64,000 nt of DNA from Taiwanofungus camphoratus. Taxonomy: Eukaryota; Basidiomycota; Agaricomycetes; Polyporales; Taiwanofungaceae. The notes below the pieces were generated by a model. It worked only from the letters and a program-made list of their open reading frames with translations. It made no database searches and was not told where the DNA came from. The stretch lies in the NCBI GenBank assembly GCA_003999685.1, contig CP021220.1, positions 2,790,001 through 2,854,000 of the forward strand, given 5' to 3'. Position numbers and translations under genes: made by a program. Positions 45,090-54,600 of the stretch are shown here, piece after piece (within the stretch, counting starts at the first letter, position 1; every line of letters starts with the position of its first letter).

Positions 45090-47086
45090 TTAGTGAGATT
45101 CGGATGGACTAGAGCCGGACTTAGGAGAGTAGGGATACGATCCTAGTTCTTCGTCATCGCCTTGGGTGGTAGTCAGCTCTAGTTCGCGAAGTCGCTCCGT
45201 CGACACGTCCAGGAGTTCGGTAGGAAGTTCGAGGGCTTTTCGCGCTAAGTAGGGGATGACTCGGAAGGCTGCCATAGGCCTGTCGAGTACCGAACCATCC
45301 AATTCGCATAGGATATAAGCACCACCTTTGTTTCTAGATACCACGAGTACTGGGCCGAGGTAGCGAGGCCGCATCTTTCGATTTAGGGACTTTTCTATCT
45401 GTGTGTTGCGAATTAGTACTAAATCGCCCTTTTCGAAGTTGAAATCGTGGATGGAGTGCTTATGCTTTTCTTCAAATCGCAGAGCAGCTTGTCTTCGCGC
45501 TTCATAGACCTTCGAATGTAGTTCTGCTACCTGAGTCACCTGCTTTTGCAATGCGATAGCTCGTCGTGCGATAAGATTGGTCGTGGATAGCATGGAGGAC
45601 GGAGGAGGAAGGATATAGGTGGCCTCTACGACGTCCAAAGGGATAACAGGGTGGGTGCCAGTGACCGCGAAATAGGGCGAACATCCCATGCGCTTTCGAG
45701 TCGTGATCCTTTCGGACCAGAAGACTGAGTACGTTGCCTGAGACCATTTAGACTCTTTGCCATCCACGGCCTTGAATAGAGCCTGCCTAACATCGAAGTG
45801 AGGCCTCTCCACCAGTCCGTTGGCACGCGAATTGTACCCGCTAATTCGGATGTGTCGTAGCTGGTACTTCTTCGCTATGTAGTTCGTGGCTTTTACGAAG
45901 GGAGCGCCGTTGTCCGTGACTATCTCCGATAGCGCGCCCCACCTACAAACAAAGTCTTCGAAGAGCCATTCTGCCAAAGCTTTAGCCATTTCCTTGCGAA
46001 GCATCCGAAATTCGGGGTACTGGGTTAGAGAACGCCGGCCTTGCACCAAGTACCTAAATCCGTTAGAAGGGGGCATATGCATGATATCTATATGAACCTT
46101 TGCAAAGATCGGAGCGGGCGTAGCGACCGTAGGAGGGATTAGGATCGGCCGCACTTGGCGAATCTGGCATAGGTGGCAGCTTCGAACATACCAGGCAATG
46201 TCGATATGATGGTAGGGCCACCAAAACCGCTCCGAAATCAGCACCTTCGTAGCGTGTATTTCTCGATGCGCGACTGCATCGTGGCATTCTCGGAGGATTT
46301 GTAGATGATCTGCCTGCTTTACAACTAGTTTGTGAGCTCCTTGTGGATCTTTGCGCCATAGTATGTCCTCATCGAGGAAGAATAGAAGACAGTATTTTAC
46401 GAAACCTTCGTATTCTGAATCCGATAGGTTGGCAGGTCTCGCGAGGCTTCGTAGGAATTTTGCTACTAAGTCAAGTCTTGCATCAGCTTCCTTGGCCATT
46501 TCGGATCTTGGGACGGTATCGTAGCTCTCCTCCTCCCTATTGAAACCTTGGCTGTCCTCAGCCAACTCGGAGGCGAAGGTTGGAGCTATCGGAGGTGTGG
46601 GTGTTGTGATAGGAATGTTAGAGGCGAATTCGTAAGGGAATAGGGTAGAAATCGATGGTATAGGATGGGAAGGGGGGGCTTGAATGTGATGTAGAAACGA
46701 GTGCATTTTGTCTATCCAGTCTTCGAAGTCTTCTTCGCTGCTCTCTTCTTGATCTCCTGGCTGGGGGGTTCGTCTTGATAGTCCGTCTGGTCCATGCATC
46801 GTACCTGGTACATGTACTAGGGTGAAATGGAAGGTTAGAATCAATACGATCCAGCGATTTATACTCGCGCTGGGCGCGATGTCCGGATTTTGCAACATCC
46901 CTTTGATATAGCGTGCGTCAACTTCCACTATAAGGTTCCTAACTCCGATTAGGTAGATTCGTAGTACGCGAAGTGCTCGAAACAATCCGTAGATCTCTAA
47001 CTTCGGTTGCGAGAACCTCCGCTCGCGATCATTTAGGGTGATGGATCCGAAACGATTGTAGAATCGGACTTTAGGGTTGTCCTCAT
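45090..47086 (-). pseudogene. Element D pol, RNase H end and integrase
   Basis: Reads from the RNase H segment (RFYNRFGSITLNDRE, VRNLIVEVDARYIKGML) through a variable acidic linker. An integrase follows with an HX-CX2C zinc region (CHLCQIRQVRPILIP), the DIMHMPPSNGFRYL and ALSEIVTDNGAPF catalytic aspartates and a SRANGLVERPH segment that supplies the glutamate. The C-terminal GPVLVVSRNKGGAY region is of the GPY type. It is a partial fossil because the RT half lies on the far side of A2. Confidence 0.85.
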
Positions 47087-47562
47087 TGATACAAATTGGT
47101 ATCTCGGATCCTAGATATTGCCTCACATGTGAGGGCCTGACCACGATAGAAGGTGGCGAGGTCTTATGGTCGATATAGACCGAGTGTCGTGAAGTCCGTA
47201 GACTCGAGCGAGTATCACTTAGATGCGAGCGAGAGGATACAAGACACGAATATAATGGTAACCAGATCAGACTTAAGGTCTGAGCTAAACTAAGTACATG
47301 CTATATATACAAATACGTATCCTGAGCACGGACCAAGAACTACTCTAGGGCAGGAGGTCCAAAGTGTGGTACGACTATAGATAAATGCAAAGTGGTACGA
47401 TCCGGGCGTATTAGCAATACGTATGAGTGATGAGGAATGTGGTAAGCGGCCCGGATATGAGTCAGAGTCCTATGCGTAAGCGGGGCCGATTCCGGGGCCC
47501 GTATAGTAATAGTCCGTGAGTAATCAATGACGTGGTAATGATAAGAAATAGAAATTGTTTCA
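47087..47562 (-). repeat. Element A2 3' LTR
   Basis: 476 bp, adjacent to the target duplication on the left and to the polypurine tract on the right (47562-47581, minus strand). Confidence 0.95.
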
Positions 47563-47635
47563 TTACCCCCTTACTAAGGTCGATCTCTGAACGACCCTAC
47601 TTTATTTTCCGTTAAATAAAATGTTCATCAGCCAT

Positions 47636-47735
47636 GCGGGTGTTTCACCGCGTACCATGAGGGTGTTTCACCTCGAACCGTGAGGGTGTTTCACCTCGTA
47701 CCGTGAGAGTGTTTCATCTCATACCTTGTAGGCAT
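47636..47735 (-). repeat. A2 3' UTR tandem repeat, 4 units
   Basis: Four units of about 24 bp containing GTGTTTCACCTCGTACC, the reverse complement of the A1 array, which has three units. Confidence 0.8.
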
Positions 47736-47960
47736 GTGGGCGGCCGGGTAAGGACCCAGCACCGCTTGCAACCTACCGCCTCAAGCAAACAGCACCCCTA
47801 CTGTTCACCATCACCGTACAGTGTAACTCCACTGTACCCTGCTAGCATGTGGCTCAGCGTTAATACTTCTCGCTGAGTTGCAACTAGCCGCCTCCGGCAA
47901 GCATTCATTGCTCGCCATCACCGTACAGTTCGAACTCGTAGTCGTCCCACTCGTTGTCGT

Positions 47961-49183
47961 TCATGTAGGAGTTCGAGGGCGGGTGGTAATTCCCGCGGCG
48001 ATAAACAGGTGGTGGAGAAACGACAGGGGGGACGTGATAACTTGACGGGGGAGGTGGGACGACCCGGGTTCTGCAAGGTGTTGGTTGGGCGGTATGCCCG
48101 GTCCGGACAAATGGTTGAGTGATGGCCCGGGTGGGTGCATGTGAGGGTAGGGCGTGTCAGTCCACGATGGACCGGCTGTTGCGTTGGAGTGAGGGGCGGG
48201 TGGCCCATTGCTTCTGGAGCGAGACGGGGTAGGGGGGAGGGGTTGTTCCCTTCTGGACATAAGGACACGTGGAGGGTTGGTGGCGGACATGACAGGGATG
48301 GGTGCTTGTGTGGGACGGTGGATCGAGTCGACTAACTCGCGGCAACGACCTTCTCCGGGGGCGGGCAGGATGGGCGGGGCAGAGGCATGACGTGCTACCG
48401 TGCACTCTCTGGATAGATGTCCCGGAGCCGTGCGATGGCATCTAGCACAGGTGTAGTCTGGGCAGTCACGTACCCAATGCATCATGCTGCCGCAGGCGTG
48501 GCAGCGTCCTCGAGGTCTCCAGTTGGGCCCGGGGCGCATGTAATTCGGGAGGGAGTCGATCCTGCTGGGTACGGCTCCGATGGACTGCTGTCCAGCCGGG
48601 GTGTCGATAAACGCTTGTAGGGGGTCCTCCAGTTCAGGCGGCGGGGTAGGTCCTGGAAATGGCGAGCCATGGACATGTCGTCCATCCTTAGTAAGGTGCG
48701 GACCACCTTGAAATCCAACTGCCGGATTTTGTCCTTCCATATAGCCAGCTGCTCGGTCGCGTCATCCACCGCTCCTAAGTATTGTAGTCTGGCGTCGATG
48801 TATTCCCCGTACGCTTCTTGCTCGTCCTGGTTGTTCCGCGTATTCGGCATGGAACAAAGCAGCCATGCGATGTCCCTCGAGTGTCGAGTCAGGACGTCGA
48901 GAAGGATCGGGTCCACATCGTAGATCCAACGAGGGTAGTATAAGATGTCGGCTTGTCGAGGTAGAGCGCCTTCTCCCGGTACGGGGTTGCGGAACTGGGC
49001 GGCGGTTTGAAGTCCAAAGAGTGGGCCATAGCCAGAGGATGCCGAGGACGCCGATGACGAGGATGGTACTGCCGTAGGAGATGTGGTTGTCTGAGGTGTG
49101 CGGGTGGCACGTCGACTGGCGAGAAAGGCGCGGGCTCGGCCACGAGCGGCAGCTTGGGCAGCGGTGTTGGACTGGCGAGGCAT
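47961..49183 (-). pseudogene. Element A2 post-pol zinc-knuckle frame
   Basis: The homologue of the 469-residue A1 protein, starting MPRQSNTAAQ at 49183, with the same knuckle pair CHACGSMMHWVRDC and CARCHRTAPGHLSREC (around 48405-48500) and a proline-rich tail. It occupies two overlapping frames, so about one break. Most of the sequence is conserved, which argues that the protein matters to the family. Confidence 0.75.
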
Positions 49184-49226
49184 GTAGCTATCGGGTGGTA
49201 GTTCGTCTGAGGGGAGTGAACTGTTC

Positions 49227-50482
49227 CTAGCCCAAGTTCTTCCTCTCCTTATATGCTCCTAGGAGTTCCTCCGCAGTACCGGCTAAGTTTGCTTCCGGTT
49301 CCCATGAGTCATCTGCCGAGGAATACCCTTTCCACCTGACCCTGTACTCGCGGCGCCTTGTCCGTCGGTTCTCCCGGTGTCCAATGATGGCTTCGACTTC
49401 GTAGTTATCTTCGCCTTCGATAAGTTCCGGGGGTGGCCTCGTGTAGTTCCGGCCGTGGATCTCGGTCTCTGTATATGGCGATAGAAGGGCGGCGTGGAAA
49501 ACTGGATGTACCCGCCATGTTTCCGGAAGCTTTAGCTTGTACGAGACCGGGCCTAGGACTTCAACGACTTCGAAGGGTCCCTCTCTCTTGGGTGCCAACT
49601 TCCTGGAAGGGTATGGCAGCTTTAAGTTCCGAGAGTCGAGCCAAACCTGCTGTCCTTTACGAAAACCTTTCCCTCGTGGTTTGATCCGCCTTGTCAATAC
49701 CGCCTGGGCTAGCTCCATTGCCGCGTGTGCTTGGTCTCTTATCTTCTGGAGGTTCTTTAGGCGATAAGCAGCACCGGGTGTGTCCGATCCCTTGTGTACG
49801 ACGGGGATTCCTCGTGGTTCGAAGCCCATCATGACTTTAAATGGTGACGCCTTGATCGTCGAATGTTCTCTGGAGTTGTGAGCAAATTGTGCTGCGCCGA
49901 GTAAAGAAGACCACCTATCCGGATTGTTGCTTGTGAAACATCGAAGGTATACTTCGAGTTCTTGATTGACCCGTTCCGTTTCTCCGTCCGTCTGAGGGTG
50001 GAAAGCCGTGCTCATGGCGGACTGCACTCCTGTCATGCGGCAAAGCTCTTGGAACACCTTAGATGCGAATTGCGGTCCGCGATCGCTGATTATCTTGTCT
50101 GGGAGTCCAAACCATTTGTAGACCTCGTTGTAGAGAAGCTCCGCCATTCCTTGCGCGTCGATGGTTTTGTTGCATGGAATGAAAATTACCCCCTTACTAA
50201 GGTCGTGGTCCACTACGACCAAAATTGAATCGTAGCCGTTGGAAAGGGGTAGATCCGTGATGAAATCGCAACAGAACATGCTGAACGGTGTCACATGAGC
50301 GGCGGCTCGGATAGGGATGAGGGCGGGTCGGTCCGGGTGGGTATTAATCTTCATTTGTTGACAAGTCCCGCAGCCATGGACATATCGGGCGACGAAGTCA
50401 GCCATTCCGGGCCACCAGTAGTCTCGTCGAAGAGATGAGAGGGTCTTTTGAATTCCAGGGTGGCCGGCTGAAGGGAGGTCGT
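49227..50482 (-). CDS. Element A2 pol, integrase and chromodomain part
   Basis: The continuation of the pol interrupted by element C. It carries the integrase zinc region (HPGIQKTLSSLRRDYWWPG), the DDE core, the GPY linker and a chromodomain ending with YRVRWKGYSSADDSWEPE. It is an open frame throughout. A polypurine-tract copy lies at 50185-50204. Confidence 0.85.
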
Positions 50483-51036
50483 TGATACAAGCTGGTATCA
50501 ACGACCGGAAAGCCTCGAACGTGAGGACCTGGCTACTAGAGATAGTAGTGAGGCTTTATGGACACTGCGTATGTCCTCCTGGGCGAAGTCGATAGAGTCG
50601 AGTGAGTACTCAGGTACGAAGCGAGAGGTCGCAAGATACGAGTATAAGATTGCTAGTGGTAACTAGCTACTTGGTAACCAGATCGAACTTAAGGTCCGAC
50701 CTACAAAGTACAGGGCCTTATATACGTATTCTACTCTGCGCACGGACCATGGCACGTGGTCTAAGAATCAGCATGAGTAAGCGTAGGTAAGGCACTATGA
50801 GTCATCGGGCCGTATTAGCAATCAGTAAGCGTAAGACGGAATGTGTAACCGGGGCCCGATATGAGTCAGAGTCCATGAGTAACCGGGGCCCGTCCGGGGC
50901 CCGTACCGTAAGCAGCAATGAGTCATGATGCTGCGCGAAGAAGCTGGGCCTACCTGAGGCCCATCCTAGAAGCGAAAGGTCACGGGACCGATCCGAGGTC
51001 CGACCGATAAGATATGCGATGAAAGAAATTGTATCA
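50483..51036 (-). repeat. Element C 3' LTR
   Basis: 554 bp with TGATACAA/TTGTATCA termini. Its terminal 75 bp folds as AAAGCCTC...GAGGCTTT with an inner CTACTA...TAGTAG stem, the structure reused in the 101-bp palindrome at 6844. Confidence 0.95.
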
Positions 51037-51316
51037 TTACCCCCCTACTTATGATTGAACGCCTGGTCAATCAACGAAACTCCAATGGGGACGCGTCGAG
51101 TCTCTCCGAGTCGAACTTTTGTGTTGGCGACCGTCGACGAACTTGACGAACTTCCGAGGATGAACTTGAAAAACTTGCCTGGAAGCGACGAGCGGGTGTT
51201 TCACCGCGACCGATAAGGGATGACCCTTGAACCCATAGGGGATGACCCCTCCAACCGTGAGCATCCTTCCAGCTCGAACTTTACAGTTTTACGACATGTC
51301 GGTCGTACGTTGTAGT

Positions 51317-51613
51317 TTAACGACGTGCACGGTCGTTCCCTCGCAGTTTAACGACATGCAGGAACCACTCTGGATGATATGGCGGTACCGGGTCGTAGGC
51401 GAATGCGTAATTGACGGCGGTGCATTCGCGTGTAAGGTGCCCAGGCGACGGGCGACTACAGCAGAGACATTTGTAGTCAGGGCACGTCCTGTGCGAGTGA
51501 CGAGTGCTACCGCAGAGGTAGCAAGGACCGTAGCGAGTGAACGAGGATGAAAGACCGTTTGACTGAGACATGCGGATGATGAGTGGGGTGAAAATGCGAC
51601 TGATTCCACTCAT
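51317..51613 (-). CDS. Element C post-pol zinc-knuckle protein
   Basis: 98 residues in an open frame that overlaps the end of gag-pol by four bases (ATGA type overlap). It contains CYLCGSTRHSHRTC (CX2CX4HX4C) and CLCCSRPSPGHLTREC (CX2CX6HX4C), the same pair and order as in family A, without the long N-terminal and proline-rich parts. It looks intact. Translation by coupled stop/restart is plausible from the overlap. Confidence 0.7.
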   Translation of the reverse strand: MSGISRIFTPLIIRMSQSNGLSSSFTRYGPCYLCGSTRHSHRTCPDYKCLCCSRPSPGHLTRECTAVNYAFAYDPVPPYHPEWFLHVVKLRGNDRARR

Positions 51614-54600
51614 CGTAAATTCTTGCGCTGCTTATAGGCGTCCAGCAGCTCGTCCGCAGTACCGGCTAAGTTTTCTTCCGGTTCCCATGAGTCATCGGCG
51701 GATGAGTAACCTTTCCACCTGACTCGATACTCTCGGCGATTCCTTCGGCGATTCTCACGATGTCCGACCAGAGCTTCGACTTCGTAGTTGTCTTCGCCGC
51801 TGATAAGCTCCGGAGGTGGTTCCGTGTAGTTGGGACCATGCGTGTCCGTCTCGGTGTATGGCGAAAGAAGTGCGGCGTGGAAAACGGGGTGCACTCGCCA
51901 TGTCGCCGGGAGTTTCAGCTTGTAAGACACCGGTCCTAGAACGTCCGTGATTTCAAAGGGTCCCTCGCGCTTGGGAGCCAACTTCCTCGTCGGGTATGGC
52001 AGCTTCAGATTCCGTGAGTCTAGCCACACCTTTTGTCCTTTGCGGAAACCCGTTCCTTTGGGTTTCACGCGTCTTGCTAACACCGCTTGTGCTAGCTCCA
52101 TTGCTGAGTGTGCGTCTTCCCGAATCTTCTGCAAGTTCCGCAGTCGATAAGCAGCGCCCGGTGTGTCCGATCCGGGGTGTACGACGGGAATCCCTCGAGG
52201 TTCATAGCCCATCATGACCTTGAAGGGTGACGCCTTAATTGTTGAATGCTCACGCGAGTTGTGAGCGAATTGTGCTGAGCCCAGCAGCGACGACCAATTG
52301 TCCGGGTTGTTGCTCGTGAAGCATCGCAGGTAGATCTCCAGTTCCTGGTTGACTCGTTCCGTCTCTCCGTCCGTTTGGGGGTGGAACGCTGTGCTCATGG
52401 CCGACTTGACTCCGGTCATACGGCAGAGCTCCTGGAATACCTTTGATGCGAACTGTGGTCCCCGATCGCTAATGATCTTGTCCGGAAGACCAAACCACTT
52501 GTACACCTCCTGATATAGTGCCTCGGCTGTTCCTGATGCGTCAATCGTTTTGTTGCATGGAATGAAAATTACCCCCTTCGTAAGGTCGTGGTCCACAACG
52601 ACCAAAATTGAATCGTAGCCCTCCGATGTCGGCAAATCCGTAATGAAATCGCAGCAGAATGTACTGAACGGGGTGGCGTGCTGCGCGGATTTGATCGGGA
52701 GTAGGGCTGGTCGGGTGGGGTGCGTGTTAACTTTCATTTGCTGGCAAGTGCCGCAACCTTTGACGTATCGCGTGACGAAGTCAGCCATTCCAGGCCACCA
52801 GTAGTCTCGTCGAATAGACGAGAGGGTCTTTTGAATTCCGGGGTGGCCGGCGGAGAGGAGGTCGTGATAATTCGAGACCGTTTGTCGTCGTAGATCCTCA
52901 TCCAGGGGAATATATACCCGATTGTCGTAGAGGAGGTCTCCGTCTTGAATTGTCCAGTGGTCATTTGAGCCGTTTCGTGCATTGCGCATTCCTTCCGTAT
53001 ACACCGAGTCATTTACGCATGCTTCCACGATGGAAGCCCTTAGACTCGTGTCGATTGCTGCTGCCCATACCTTGTCTGGTAGAACGGTTACATCCTGGTT
53101 GTCTGATGAACCGTCGTCGTGGTCAGGGCGTCGGGAGAGCGCGTCGCTTTGCACCATTTGCGTGCCCGGGACATGAATTAACCTGTAATCGAATTCGGAC
53201 AAGCGAAGAGCCCATCGTGCTTGTCTTCGATTCAGATTCCGTGCCGTTTTCCAGTATGTCAGATTCTTGTGGTCGCTATAGATCGTGACTGGATACGGGC
53301 TTCCGATGAGAAGGTGACTCCATTCGTTGAGTCCTCTCATGACGCCCATGAGTTCCCGGTCATAGACGTCGTAATTTCGTTCCGCTGGTGTCATACTCTG
53401 GGAAATATAACCACACGGATGCCAATCGCCGTTGTCGTCCTTTTGCCTGAGGACGGCGCCTGTGGCGAACTTTGATGCATCCGTTTCCAACGCGAACGGC
53501 TTCTCTGGGTCAGGCATCTGTAGAACCGGTTGTTCCAGGAAAGCTTTCTTCAATGCCTCGAAAGCTTCCTGTTGTTCATCGTCCCAGTGCCATTTGACGT
53601 CCTTTCGTGTGAGCGAGACTAGAGGCTGGGCCAGATGCGAGAAGCTGTGTATGAACCGACGGTAGAAGTTCCCAAATCCGATGAACGACCTAACCTCCCT
53701 GAGGTTCTTAGGTATCGGCCAATCCCTGATGCCGGCTACCTTGACTGGGTCCATGGCGAGTTGTCCGGGTCTGATGATCATGCCTAAGAATTCGACTTCT
53801 TGCACGTCGAATTTGCACTTTTCCGGCTTGAGATACAGGTCGTTATCTCGAAGTCTTTCGATAACTCGCCGTGTTCGCTTCTTATGCTCCTCGGGGTCTG
53901 TCGAGTAGATAAGGATGTCGTCCATGTAGATTGCCAACCATCCTTCCTTGAGCATGTCTGCGAAGACCGTGTTCATCATCCGTTGGAATGTTGCCGGTGA
54001 GTTGCACATCCCGAAGAACATTACCAAGGGTTCGTAGAACGAGGGAGGTCCCTCCCCTGCTGCTGGAACACCGAAAGCCGCCTTCCATTCGTCACCTTCC
54101 TTGATGCGAAGGTTGTTGTATCCTTGACGAAGGTCCATCTTTGTGAAGATCGTGGCGTTGTTGAGGCGTTCCAGAAGCTCCGTTACGAGGGGGAGAGGGT
54201 ATCTGTCTTTGATTGTTCCCTCGTTGAGTTCCCTATAGTCCTGGCAAGGTCGGTATCCGCCGTCCTTCTTATCCACGAAGAAGAATGGACTTGCGAGTGG
54301 CGACTTGGACGGTCGGATGTATCCCTTCTCTATATTCTCTTCGAGGAACTGGTCCAGTTCCGATCGTTGATCCCGGTTAAGAGAATACGTCGACTGCTTG
54401 AAATCCTTAAAATCCGGCTTGAGATTTATCTCGTGGTCGAACTCCGAATGTCGAGGAAGTCTCGCTGCTTTGGCTTTGTCGAACACTGGGAGGAGATCGT
54501 GGAGGTACTCAGGGACGAGTTCCGTGACCGGCTTCTCCTCTTTCTTGGCGTGTTCCTTGATAGCGAGTTCCGTAGACGTGGTGAGTCGGCCGATGTCGTG

